Shown: positions 1 through 8,406 of the stretch, piece by piece
Numbering within the stretch: position 1 is the first letter of the stretch
How the letters are laid out: each line of letters opens with the position of its first letter
From: Pseudobdellovibrionaceae bacterium
GTDB lineage: Bacteria; Bdellovibrionota; Bdellovibrionia; Bdellovibrionales; Bdellovibrionaceae
Direction of reading: 5' to 3'
Assembly: GCA_016719575.1 (NCBI GenBank)
Contig: JADJYV010000006.1
Span: forward strand, 330,457-394,456
DNA: 64,000 bases
Notes under the pieces: generated by a model
Told to the model about the DNA's origin: nothing
The model's input: only the letters and a program-made list of their open reading frames with translations
Databases searched by the model: none
Program-made: the position numbers and the translations under genes

Positions 1-169
1 CCCCTCAAATTAATTTGCATTAGTAGAAAATGCTCTTGCTAGACTAAAGGAGAGCAAAGCTTGAAGAGTGTGTCATTATTTTTTTTACTTCTTCAAATAA
101 AAGTCACCACGCCATGTCACAACAGCTTTGTGGTTTACCCCCCCTGGGTGAAGAGACTAGAACTTCTGG

Positions 170-967
170 ATGTTTGATTTTCTCTTACTTTTCACCTCTG
201 TCATTGCCGGCGTCCTCGGGGCCATCCTCGGTCTCGGCGGCGGCATTATTCTCGTCCCTGCCCTGACCCTTTTGCTTCATGTCAATATCCGTTATGCTGT
301 CGCTGCAAGTCTTATTTCTGTCGTAGCAACATCTTCAGGGGCTGCCTCAACCTACCTCAAAGACAACTTCACGAACGTAAGAATCGCCACTTTATTAGAG
401 GTCGGAACAGTCACTGGGGCTATTGCTGGCTTCCTCCTCGCGCAAAAAATCAACAGCACCGAATTATATTTTTTATTTGGCTGCATGCTTTTTTTATCAG
501 CAGTTTTAATGTTAAAAAATCGCAAAACTCCTCTGCCAGGCGATGAGCACGCCTGGGCGAAAAACCTTAAGCTTTCTGGTGCAAATTATAATGTTGCAGG
601 GGTCCCCTGGGCCCTTGGAGTGATGTTTGTCGCTGGCGTTCTGTCTGCTCTCCTCGGTATCGGTAGCGGAATTTTGAAAGTTTTGGCGATGGATGGAGCT
701 ATGAAACTCCCCATCAAGGTTTCCACTGCAACTTCAAACTTTATGATTGGAGTCACCGCTGCTGCTAGCGCCGGCGCCTATCTCCTCAGCGGCGACGTCA
801 GACCAGAACTTGCCGTTCCAATTTCTATCGGCACCTTGGCGGGTTCGCGGATCGGCGCCCGTCTTATGCTAAAAATGGAGGCAGCCTTGATTCGAAAAAT
901 ATTTATGATCGTTTTAACACTTGTTTCTTTTCAAATGATGTTAAAAGGACTTGCTCTGCATGAATAA
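170..967 (+). CDS. TSUP-family (TauE/SafE) membrane permease
   Basis: A 265-residue inner-membrane protein of the sulfite exporter TauE/SafE (TSUP) family, which moves small organosulfur or sulfur oxyanions. The sequence shows two related halves, each opening with a glycine-rich hydrophobic stretch (GAILGLGGGIILVP near residue 17 and LSALLGIGSGILKV near 157), the repeat signature of the family, and about seven or eight hydrophobic segments. Its stop overlaps the start of a DUF1634 gene, a very common pairing. The substrate cannot be told from sequence. The ATG lies at the first in-frame position before the first membrane segment. Confidence 0.9.
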   Translation: MFDFLLLFTSVIAGVLGAILGLGGGIILVPALTLLLHVNIRYAVAASLISVVATSSGAASTYLKDNFTNVRIATLLEVGTVTGAIAGFLLAQKINSTELYFLFGCMLFLSAVLMLKNRKTPLPGDEHAWAKNLKLSGANYNVAGVPWALGVMFVAGVLSALLGIGSGILKVLAMDGAMKLPIKVSTATSNFMIGVTAAASAGAYLLSGDVRPELAVPISIGTLAGSRIGARLMLKMEAALIRKIFMIVLTLVSFQMMLKGLALHE

Positions 968-1310
968 AAAACTCTCTGAATTATTACGTTACGGAGTTTT
1001 GACTTCGGGGCTTTTGATGCTGCTGGGATGGCTCAGCACCCTTGATTTCAATAAAAAATCGTTGCCATCATTGAGCGAATATCAAACAAGCGCTTCCTTG
1101 GTGACAATCCTGACCCAGGCAATAGAGCAAAGTCAGTGGGGCCTGCTTCTTTCTTATGCGGGCTTAGCTTTGCTCGTCGCTCTGCCGGTCTTCCGGGTGT
1201 TCGTAACCATTCCATTTTTCATCAAGCAAAATGAAAAGATTCTGGCCTTTGCGGCGGCCTTTGTTTTCGTTATTTTAATTGTTAACTTTGCTATCAGTCT
1301 TGATTTTTAA
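960..1310 (+). CDS. DUF1634 membrane protein, partner of TSUP permease
   Basis: Small protein of about 116 residues with three hydrophobic segments (roughly residues 12-27, 60-80 and 90-112), matching the DUF1634 family. I start it at the ATG at 960, which overlaps the stop of the permease by 8 bases; a TTG at 951 is possible but adds only three residues. The overlap implies translational coupling. DUF1634 genes usually sit beside TauE/SafE permeases, so it is probably an accessory subunit; its biochemical role is unknown. Confidence 0.75.
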   Translation: MNKKLSELLRYGVLTSGLLMLLGWLSTLDFNKKSLPSLSEYQTSASLVTILTQAIEQSQWGLLLSYAGLALLVALPVFRVFVTIPFFIKQNEKILAFAAAFVFVILIVNFAISLDF

Positions 1311-1321
1311 GGAGCCTGTTT

Positions 1322-2500
1322 ATGAAAAAGACTTTCCTGTTTTCCTCTCTTCTTTTAGTTGTGGCTTGCACCCAGGCGCCCGTCAAAGAATACAATTGGA
1401 TTTCATTGTCGGAAAAAGGGCTCATGCAAAACTCAGTGCGCGTTTTAAAAGAGAGCAAAGAGTTTAAAACCGACCATGGTTTTAAAGACCTTGAAATCAA
1501 AAAACACTCATTGGCTCCTTCAGAAAAGAGCTACAATAAAATTGTTCTCCTCGGCGACACCGGTTGCCGCCTCAAAGAAGGCGCCTACGGAAGGGCCTAT
1601 CAAAACTGCAAAGATCCCCAAGAGTGGCCCTATGCCAATGTCATCGAAAAAGTCGCAGCAGAAAAACCAGATCTTGTTATCCATGTGGGCGACTATCACT
1701 ACCGAGAGCATTGCAGTGAAGGCAAGCCCTGCCGGCAGATGACGGACACCATCGGTTATGGGTGGAATTCTTGGCAGGCGGATTTCTTTTTACCAAGCAC
1801 TCCGGCCTTTGCAGCCATTCCCTGGCTTTTTGTTCGCGGCAATCACGAGGATTGCAAGCGGGCCTTTGAGGGATACAAACTCATCTCTGAGCAAAAATGG
1901 GATAAAGACTGTGTTGCTGCCGAAAAAACAGAATATATCCAACTTGGTGATGTTCTAATTGTTCAGCTCGACTCTTCAAGTGTTTCTGATGATCCGAGCA
2001 AAACCGATCAAGTTTCTTTTTGGGAACAACAGTTCAAAGACATCGAACAAAATCTCCAAAACTCAAAAGCAAAACATATTTGGCTCTTTACTCACAAGCC
2101 TATCACTGGCCTTGTTGATGCCGGAGACAATAAAGTCGCAATGACCAACGTTCACTTGCAAAAAGCTTTTGCCAAAACCAACCTCAATAAAAAGATTGAG
2201 TTGACCGTTGCCGGCCACATTCACAACACCCAATACCTGCTAGCAAAAGGATTCCCCCTCCAATTGGTCGTCGGAAATAGCGGCTCAGCCCTTGACCCCA
2301 TCGAGGACTTTAAAACTCCTGAAAAGATTCTTAAAACAAAATTCGAAGGCGTGACCGTTATAAAATTCTCTACCACCTCAACATCAGATCGCGACTTTGG
2401 TTATGCCGTGTTGTTCAAAGAACCCGGAACAAACAAATGGATGATTGGCTTTCATAACATGAAGGGAGAGAGGACGCTCACCCTACCCGCAGCGCTTTAG
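1322..2500 (+). CDS. Lipoprotein calcineurin-like metallophosphoesterase
   Basis: Predicted exported lipoprotein: signal peptide MKKTFLFSSLLLVVAC with a lipobox cysteine at residue 16. The metallophosphoesterase motifs appear in order: GDTGC near residue 78, GDYHYRE near 123, GNHED near 173, a THKP histidine near 258 and GHIHNTQ near 299, which together bind two metal ions. The substrate is unknown; related proteins act on phospholipids, nucleotides or phosphoproteins. It starts 11 bases after the DUF1634 stop, so it is probably cotranscribed. Its last codons and stop lie at the left edge of a 113-bp insertion-sequence end remnant, so the C-terminal residues may have been replaced. Confidence 0.88.
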   Translation: MKKTFLFSSLLLVVACTQAPVKEYNWISLSEKGLMQNSVRVLKESKEFKTDHGFKDLEIKKHSLAPSEKSYNKIVLLGDTGCRLKEGAYGRAYQNCKDPQEWPYANVIEKVAAEKPDLVIHVGDYHYREHCSEGKPCRQMTDTIGYGWNSWQADFFLPSTPAFAAIPWLFVRGNHEDCKRAFEGYKLISEQKWDKDCVAAEKTEYIQLGDVLIVQLDSSSVSDDPSKTDQVSFWEQQFKDIEQNLQNSKAKHIWLFTHKPITGLVDAGDNKVAMTNVHLQKAFAKTNLNKKIELTVAGHIHNTQYLLAKGFPLQLVVGNSGSALDPIEDFKTPEKILKTKFEGVTVIKFSTTSTSDRDFGYAVLFKEPGTNKWMIGFHNMKGERTLTLPAAL

Positions 2501-2602
2501 GCAGATAAGAAAATAAGAAAACATTTGAGGAGCTTTTTGGGTTTTGGATAATAAAAAAGCCCCTTGCTGGGGCCTCTAGGAACAATTTATTGGGGCAGTT
2601 CT
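2490..2602. mobile_element. Solo right-end remnant of the IS1-like element
   Basis: About 113 bp that match, at all but two or three positions, the last 113 bp of both insertion-sequence copies near 52.6 and 53.8 kb. The match stops exactly at the transposon's right tip (GGGGCAGTTCT at 2592-2602). No transposase remains. The left edge falls at the last codons of the metallophosphoesterase, whose TAG stop (2498-2500) is inside the repeat. The remnant keeps the hairpin GCCCC-TTGCT-GGGGC (2559-2573) preceded by six A residues, which on the minus strand is a Rho-independent terminator. Confidence 0.85.
2553..2573 (-). terminator. IS-derived terminator for the 2610-3086 gene
   Basis: Read on the minus strand this is GGCCCC-AGCAA-GGGGC followed by six T. 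It stands 37 bases past the stop of the leftward gene at 2610-3086 and comes from the transposon remnant. Its use as that gene's terminator is inferred from position. Confidence 0.65.
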
Positions 2603-2609
2603 CGAAATT

Positions 2610-3086
2610 TTAGTTCGAACCGCTTTTCTTTGCATCACTGGCCGGAGTGGGTGTTGAGGCCTCAATATCCAAGACTTGGCGGCTTTTTTTATTCACTTTG
2701 AACGAAACCTTGGAACCCCTTTTTTGGCTTTCGGTTAGAGCTTTAAAGATGCCATAATTTTTTGATCCGCTCGGAATAAAATAGCTTTCTTTGAGATCCG
2801 AAAAAAACACTTCGGTCATTCCATTTTTTCGCATCACTTTGACGGTTCCCGAAAGGGACTCTTCGAACTCGTTGGGAGTGACTTTAACCTCAGAACTTGA
2901 CTTCGGGCTTGAGCCCGTCGTCGAACTCGGGCTGACATTTGTAATCGGTCCCGTCGCAGGGTTTGATGTCGAGCCCTCTTCTTGGCCTGACTCGCGCTCT
3001 GCCTCTGATTCACTTTTTACTTCAGCTAAAACCATGATTGGAAATAAGAACACCAACAAAATCAATCGACAAAACATAAACGGCAC
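2610..3086 (-). CDS. Secreted protein, low-complexity linker, unknown function
   Basis: A 158-residue protein with a signal peptide (residues 1-21, cleavage likely after VLA). A Ser/Thr/Glu/Pro-rich linker follows at about residues 22-70. The compact C-terminal part, about 75-145, has alternating hydrophobic residues that suggest a small beta domain, then a polar tail. I do not recognise the family. It converges on the metallophosphoesterase and is separated from it by the transposon remnant. Confidence 0.6.
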   Translation of the reverse strand: MPFMFCRLILLVFLFPIMVLAEVKSESEAERESGQEEGSTSNPATGPITNVSPSSTTGSSPKSSSEVKVTPNEFEESLSGTVKVMRKNGMTEVFFSDLKESYFIPSGSKNYGIFKALTESQKRGSKVSFKVNKKSRQVLDIEASTPTPASDAKKSGSN

Positions 3087-3149
3087 CCCTTCTTAAGAAC
3101 CCACCCAGGTAGAATACTCGAGACTGCAAAAAATATTAACCCGCAGTCT

Positions 3150-3176
3150 TTGACTGACCTTGCGTGTTAATATAAT
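3150..3176 (+). promoter_or_regulatory. Candidate promoter for the GT4-deacetylase gene
   Basis: A TTGACT hexamer at 3150-3155 and a perfect TATAAT at 3171-3176, separated by 15 bp, slightly short of the 17 bp optimum. The start codon is only 12 bases past the -10 box, so the leader would be just a few bases long. An inverted repeat GACTGC...GCAGTC (3122-3148) lies just upstream and could be an operator. Confidence 0.45.
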
Positions 3177-3187
3177 GTCCAGGGGGA

Positions 3188-5008
3188 ATGCGTATACTGC
3201 AGTTGCTTTCTCAAATTCAACCGACCGGAGCTGAGGCCTATGCCATCGTCGTTGCCAATTGGCTCTCAGATCAAGGTCATGAGGTTTACTTTGCCTCTGA
3301 CAAACTGCACAGCCAAACAAGGCAGCCATTCTTTCCTCTCGCCGTGCACTCAAACTCACTTTTGACTCGCATCCAAAGCACGTTGAAACTTCGGCAACTT
3401 CTCAAAAGTAAATCCATTCAGGTAATTCATTGTCATTCAAGAGCCGCCGCTCGTTTGGCTTATTGGGCCACTTTAGGTAGCAATATCGCAGTCACTTCAA
3501 CTTTGCATGGGCGACAGCCCATTTCACTCTCGAAAAAGCTATTGAATATCTATGGCGATCCGGTTCTCTGTATTTGCGAAAATGTTGTCGCCCTGATGAC
3601 TGAAAAACTCAGAATGAACCCTCGAATTCTGAAGCTGGTACGCAACCCTGTTGACTGCCACCCCCTCACCTTCCGCGAAGCTCCCCCAGAAAAATTAAAA
3701 ATTGCTTGGATCGGAAGATTCACAGGCCCAAAAGGAGAACGTGCAAAACAATTGTTTTTGGAAGTTGCACCAAAATTACTCTCAGAGTTTTCAGATTTAC
3801 AGATTGATTTTATTGGCGGCGACGCGGCTGTTCTTGGCGTTCAAACAGAATCGCCCCGACTTAAAGTCCAAAATCACTTAAACAACCTCGACAAAGAACT
3901 CAGCAATTACCAACTGGTCCTTGCTTCCGGTCGTGTCGCTATGAGTGCCCTTCTTTGCGGAGTTCCCACCTACGCAATCGGCGAGTATAAAAGCGAGGGT
4001 CTCGTTACACGCGAATCCTTTCCGTCAGCTCTCGCTAGTAACTTTGGAGACATCGGCCCCGATGGCGAACCCACCTCCGCAATTGACTTTAAAAAAATCG
4101 GCGAAGATCTTCGCCAGTTTCTTCTCGCAAGAGACTCTCTGAGCGCAAAATCCGAACGCCAAGCTCTACGCCAACTGGTGTTGCAAAATTTCGATCACGA
4201 GGTCATCTGCCGTAAAATCTATAATTCCTACAAGTCAGCCTATTTTAAGAAAAATTATCGCAAAAGCATCCCCGTTCTTATGTATCATAAAATACCAGAC
4301 ACAGAGTTAAATAGCCGGCACCGCATCTTTGTGACTAAAGACAACTTTAAGAAGCACCTCGATTTTTTTAAAAACAAAGGCTTTGTCACCTTGCAATTTC
4401 GGGATCTTGAAGATTTTCGCTCTGGAAAAAAGGATTTCTCGCTCTTTCCCAAAAAACCATTGATCTTAACCTTTGACGATGGCTACGTTGACAACCTCAA
4501 GAATGTGGCCCCTTTGCTAGTGCAATATCAAATGAAAGCCGTTATTTATCTTCTCGCTGATCACAGTATCACTCACAACTTCTGGGATGATGATGGCAAA
4601 GAACCCACACACTCTCTGATGACCCTAACTCAAAAAAAGGAGCTTCTCACCAGTAAAGTCTTCGAAGTCGGCTCCCATGGTCTTCGTCATCAAAAGATCA
4701 CTGAGATGACAGAGTCCGATGCTTTGACAGAACTCAGAGAGTCCAAAGCCAAATTAGAAAAGGACCTCTCGACCACTGTCTCGAGTTTTGCCTACACCTA
4801 TGGAGTCACCTCTAAACGCGCCTCTGAGCTGGCGGAACAAGCCGGCTATGAGTTTGCAGTCAATACCGACTCCGGTGGCCTTCTCCTCGAAGAAAACCCC
4901 TATGCTATCTTTAGAATTAACATTTTCCCTGAAGACGGCCCTCAGCAATTATGGAAAAAAACAGCCCGGTGGTACCGTCGTTATTTTTATTTAAAACGCG
5001 GACGTTAA
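3188..5008 (+). CDS. Glycosyltransferase 4 / polysaccharide deacetylase fusion
   Basis: A 606-residue two-domain protein. Residues 1-350 resemble GT4 glycosyltransferases: N-terminal QPTGAEAYA loop, HCHSRAAARLA near 81 and VRNPVD near 151. Residues 360-600 form a NodB-type polysaccharide deacetylase with VLMYHKIPD (363-371), the metal and base motif LTFDDGY (427-433) and SHGLRH (496-501) supplying histidine ligands. A likely role is making and deacetylating a cell-surface glycan or lipid-linked sugar. No signal peptide is visible, so it probably works at the cytoplasmic face. The ATG is preceded by AGGGGGA. It is convergent with feoB, 6 bases apart. Confidence 0.85.
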   Translation: MRILQLLSQIQPTGAEAYAIVVANWLSDQGHEVYFASDKLHSQTRQPFFPLAVHSNSLLTRIQSTLKLRQLLKSKSIQVIHCHSRAAARLAYWATLGSNIAVTSTLHGRQPISLSKKLLNIYGDPVLCICENVVALMTEKLRMNPRILKLVRNPVDCHPLTFREAPPEKLKIAWIGRFTGPKGERAKQLFLEVAPKLLSEFSDLQIDFIGGDAAVLGVQTESPRLKVQNHLNNLDKELSNYQLVLASGRVAMSALLCGVPTYAIGEYKSEGLVTRESFPSALASNFGDIGPDGEPTSAIDFKKIGEDLRQFLLARDSLSAKSERQALRQLVLQNFDHEVICRKIYNSYKSAYFKKNYRKSIPVLMYHKIPDTELNSRHRIFVTKDNFKKHLDFFKNKGFVTLQFRDLEDFRSGKKDFSLFPKKPLILTFDDGYVDNLKNVAPLLVQYQMKAVIYLLADHSITHNFWDDDGKEPTHSLMTLTQKKELLTSKVFEVGSHGLRHQKITEMTESDALTELRESKAKLEKDLSTTVSSFAYTYGVTSKRASELAEQAGYEFAVNTDSGGLLLEENPYAIFRINIFPEDGPQQLWKKTARWYRRYFYLKRGR

Positions 5009-5014
5009 TTCCAA

Positions 5015-6937
5015 TTAAGAAATCCCAAGCGCCTTGAAAGTTTGTACGATCGCCACGGCAAGAGAGTAGGCGACAAGGTTAAAGACGACCAATTGAATCA
5101 ATGCAAAGCGGATCGAACCCATTTCTCGGGCTGCCACTGCCACTGTTGACATGCATTGAAGTGCAATCATAAAAAATACTAAGAGTCCGACAACACTCCC
5201 CAGGGTAAAAATCTTTTCACCGTGACGATTTACAGCGGTCGCCATTTGTTCTAAAAGATTTCTTTGCACAGAATCTTCATCAGAATCCACAATGTTAAAT
5301 GTAATTGCTAAAGAAGAAACAAAAACCTCACGAGCAGCAAAGGCTGAGACCAAGCCGATCCCCACTCGCCAATCGACTCCCATCGGTTCCACCAAAGGCT
5401 CCAAAAGGTGCCCGAGTTGACCTGCATAACTCTGCTCCAATTTTTGCTGCGAATCTTCCATCTGATAATTTGGAAAGGTCGCTGCCGCCCACATAATTCC
5501 GGCAAAAATGAAAATCGGTGGACCGGCGCGTTTAACGTACGACATGGTCCGCGTCAAAGCCTGACGGAGAAGAACTTGCAACCGCGGCCGCCGATACAAA
5601 GGCAATTCCATCATAAAAAATGAATTCTGCCCCGCTGGCAAAAAACGATTTACAATTGCGGCAGCTATAGCCCCGACAAAACCCGCCGCAAAATAAAGTG
5701 TGGCTAAAGTCAGACCGGCTTTCCAAGCTGGTTGCCCCTTAAAGACAAAGGCCAAAAGCAATGCATACACCGGCAGGCGGGCTGAGCACGTCATCAGTGG
5801 AATAATAAAAGTTGTAATCCAACGATCTCGAGACGAAGAAATATTCCGGGTTGCAATCATTGCTGGCACAGCACAGGCAAAACCCGACAACACCGGCACA
5901 AAGGATCGCCCACTCATGCCCACCAAAGAAAAAGGCCGATCAATAAGAGTCGCCGCTCGAGCTAAGTAGCCCGTGCTTTCAAGAATTCCAATGCCTAAAA
6001 ATAGAACAAATATTTGTGGCACAAATACGAGAACGGCACCAAAGCTTGAAACAACTCCATTTGCCAAAAAGTCGGTCCAAAGAGAGCCAGGGGCCCAGGC
6101 ACTAACGACCGAATTTAAATCTCCGAAGAAGCTATCCACAATGTCCATCAAGGGGGCCGCAAGCCAAAAAATACTGGTAAAGAGAGCTGTCATGATAAGG
6201 ACAAATAACAGCAAACCAAAAATAGGATGCAAAAAGTATCTATCCAAAAGCTGCGTACTCTTAACCACCTCTTGAAGTCGACTCTGTCCCTGTTCCGACT
6301 TCTGATTCAAAACAAGCTTGGCTAGTTCATCGCAATCTTGAATCTTGCGATCCTGAGCTTCAAACCCCCAGGGCACAGGCTTACGCACTTGAGGCTGAGG
6401 CTTTAGCTCGCGAATAGCTTGAACCAATTCTCGCAAACCGCCGCCCAGAAGACCATCAAAGGAAATCACCGGACACTGAAACTCTTTTTCTAAAAGGCTC
6501 AAATTTGGATGTATACCCTGCTTACGCAATAGATCCGACATCGTCAAAGCAATCACCATCGGAAAACCTGTTTCACGGACCTGTTGTGCAAGTTGTAGGT
6601 GCCGGGACATTTGCGTTCCATCGACTACGACCACCACAGATTTTACTCTGCCTAATTCGGGGTTTTCGTAAAGCGCTTTTATTGTCACTTCTTCGTCAGC
6701 ACTTTTAGGGTGAAGACTGTAGGTCCCCGGAGTGTCCATCACCCACAAGATTTCTTCATCCGCTGTCCGCAAATGAGAAGCTAATCTTCCAAGTGAATAC
6801 TCTACCGTTGCCCCGGGATAGTTCACAGTTTTAAAGTTTGATCCTGTCAACCAATTGTAAAGAGTTGTCTTACCACTATTGGGCGCGCCAACAAGAGCCA
6901 CCGAAGACGTTTTTACTGTGCTTGAATCAAAGTGCAC
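5015..6937 (-). CDS. feoB: Ferrous iron transporter FeoB
   Basis: A 640-residue inner-membrane GTPase transporter for Fe(II). The N-terminal G domain shows G1 GAPNSGKTT (18-26) and G3 DTPG (68-71). The G4 motif reads TMSD (132-135) where NxxD is usual. The C-terminal membrane core has the paired Gate motifs expected of FeoB. It is shorter than the roughly 770 residues of the E. coli protein. Translation starts at GTG 6937 inside feoA (25-base overlap), so the two are coupled. Regulation by iron is suggested by a Fur-like site upstream of feoA. Confidence 0.95.
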   Translation of the reverse strand: MHFDSSTVKTSSVALVGAPNSGKTTLYNWLTGSNFKTVNYPGATVEYSLGRLASHLRTADEEILWVMDTPGTYSLHPKSADEEVTIKALYENPELGRVKSVVVVVDGTQMSRHLQLAQQVRETGFPMVIALTMSDLLRKQGIHPNLSLLEKEFQCPVISFDGLLGGGLRELVQAIRELKPQPQVRKPVPWGFEAQDRKIQDCDELAKLVLNQKSEQGQSRLQEVVKSTQLLDRYFLHPIFGLLLFVLIMTALFTSIFWLAAPLMDIVDSFFGDLNSVVSAWAPGSLWTDFLANGVVSSFGAVLVFVPQIFVLFLGIGILESTGYLARAATLIDRPFSLVGMSGRSFVPVLSGFACAVPAMIATRNISSSRDRWITTFIIPLMTCSARLPVYALLLAFVFKGQPAWKAGLTLATLYFAAGFVGAIAAAIVNRFLPAGQNSFFMMELPLYRRPRLQVLLRQALTRTMSYVKRAGPPIFIFAGIMWAAATFPNYQMEDSQQKLEQSYAGQLGHLLEPLVEPMGVDWRVGIGLVSAFAAREVFVSSLAITFNIVDSDEDSVQRNLLEQMATAVNRHGEKIFTLGSVVGLLVFFMIALQCMSTVAVAAREMGSIRFALIQLVVFNLVAYSLAVAIVQTFKALGIS

Positions 6938-7149
6938 TCAGCCTCCTCCGCCCGAAGAGCTAAAAAACTTGTGCCAAATTGAACAATCAAAGGCCCCTTC
7001 AAGGGAGCCCTTCCGATCAATCGGATTTTTTGTCCTCGGTGCAATCCCATTTCATGTAGACGCTCACAAATCACCGAGACTCCCTTGAAATCAGTGATCT
7101 CAAGATCTGCTGGAATGATTTGAGTTTGGGCATAATCTAACAAAGTCAT
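6913..7149 (-). CDS. feoA: FeoA domain protein
   Basis: A 78-residue cytosolic protein with the SH3-like FeoA fold: the central stretch ERLHEMGLHRGQKIRLIG is the family signature, followed by a short GPLIVQFGTSFLALR strand region. It supports FeoB activity, probably by binding it. First gene of the feoAB unit and overlaps feoB by 25 bases. Confidence 0.93.
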   Translation of the reverse strand: MTLLDYAQTQIIPADLEITDFKGVSVICERLHEMGLHRGQKIRLIGRAPLKGPLIVQFGTSFLALRAEEAECTLIQAQ

Positions 7150-7215
7150 GAACTGTAGCTATCCTGAAGCAGAGGTCTTTGAGAAGACTTTTCTAATACT
7201 CCCTTGAATTGAAAG

Positions 7216-7234
7216 CAAAATGAGAATCATGGAC
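7216..7234. promoter_or_regulatory. Candidate Fur box upstream of feoA
   Basis: The 19 bp CAAAATGAGAATCATGGAC match the classic Fur consensus GATAATGATAATCATTATC at 13 positions, including the central ATGA.AATCAT core. It sits 67 bp upstream of the feoA start. Iron repression by Fur is inferred. Confidence 0.5.
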
Positions 7235-7292
7235 ACCACAGTCCGCATGGCGCAGCGCGCATCTTTGGCGACAGCACTAATGTCCAGTTCTG

Positions 7293-7305
7293 CTTAGGTC
7301 CTAAG
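7293..7305. repeat. 13-bp palindrome upstream of the 7348 gene
   Basis: CTTAGG-T-CCTAAG, a perfect inverted repeat around one base, lies 42 bp before the ATG at 7348. It could be an operator; no regulator can be assigned. Confidence 0.35.
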
Positions 7306-7347
7306 ACTTTTGGTTAAGTTTCAATACCAAACTCCGATCGAGAAGGC

Positions 7348-8406
7348 ATGAAAACACTGCTTTGGTTGGGTTTATTTATAGCAATATGTTCGAGCTCGAG
7401 CTCGCAAGCTGAAAATTACTATTCACCACTTCTTTGCCCGGTGGGCGAAAGTTTCTTACGAATCGAAAACGCCTCTGGGTCTATTGAGTCCTTTTGGTTT
7501 CAAACCTTTGGTTCTTCTCCTTTTTTCGAAAAACATTATGAACTAGGTCCCAAAGAGACCCGCGTACTCGCTATCGGCAGCGATTACACCGCAGACTCAA
7601 GCGCCATCGCCATCAAAACCCATAACGAAAACCTCAAATTCACTGCTTTCTGTAAAACGAAGGGTCATTCTTGGCAGCTAGAAAAACTAAACTCCCCGTG
7701 GAAGAGCCTCAAAATTCCGCCACAGTCCAAAAGAATAAGCTTTCACCTTCTTAATTTAGCGCAAACAAAAAATAGAATTTCAATCGAGTTCGAATTTTTA
7801 CCAGGTCAGACTCAAAGCCTGCCCCTGTCCGAAGGCTTTGCCACAAACACGATAGAAGTTCTTATCCCTCAAGGGGCAAGACGAATCCTCCTTCGCGGTC
7901 AAGGACGCTGGACAGGCAAGGCGTTCAGCGAGTTGCTTAAGGAAATTCCTTTGCAAGATGAAGTTCAAGTTCTTCAACAGGCTTCTGCATATAAATACTT
8001 TTTATTTCAATCTCCTGGTGGAAACGACAGCTTTGTCGTCCCCATGGATAACCCCAAACTCATCGAACAAACCTTAGAACAAATTCGTGATCCACAAAAA
8101 AGAAGACTTCTTGTCGCTCGAGTGGGCAAATCGCTTGAAAGCACCAATCGCGATATGCTAAGTGCCGTAAAAACCCCTTGGTCCTGGTCTGTCGTGGAGG
8201 CACAAAACTACGCTGACTTTGCCCATATCAGCTGCGATGGCACCCCTAGTGTCGTTGAAGAAAGACTCAACGAGTGGCTCATAAATACCGGTGGTACAAT
8301 CTGCTTTTGGAACTTTCGCGTCGTGCGCGAGCTCTCGCATCGCGAGATTATGCAGTCACCCTGGTCGTCGCCCCTTGACCTGGAGTCTCTTCGACATAAA
8401 CACTGA
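7348..8406 (+). CDS. Secreted protein of unknown function
   Basis: A 352-residue protein with a signal peptide (hydrophobic residues 3-14, a serine run, cleavage likely after SQA near residue 21). The mature part has a mixed beta-rich pattern, three widely spaced cysteines near residues 29, 100 and 308, and no motif I know. The last 59 bases overlap, on the opposite strand, the end of the PTPS-like gene, so both genes code through the shared stretch. Confidence 0.65.
   Translation: MKTLLWLGLFIAICSSSSSQAENYYSPLLCPVGESFLRIENASGSIESFWFQTFGSSPFFEKHYELGPKETRVLAIGSDYTADSSAIAIKTHNENLKFTAFCKTKGHSWQLEKLNSPWKSLKIPPQSKRISFHLLNLAQTKNRISIEFEFLPGQTQSLPLSEGFATNTIEVLIPQGARRILLRGQGRWTGKAFSELLKEIPLQDEVQVLQQASAYKYFLFQSPGGNDSFVVPMDNPKLIEQTLEQIRDPQKRRLLVARVGKSLESTNRDMLSAVKTPWSWSVVEAQNYADFAHISCDGTPSVVEERLNEWLINTGGTICFWNFRVVRELSHREIMQSPWSSPLDLESLRHKH

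Noticed and set aside
61..175. A TTG-started frame after AAAGGAG near the left edge, running into the TSUP gene
   Set aside because: 38 codons, no family, and the TTG is far from the ribosome-like site. It might be a leader peptide, but nothing else supports it.
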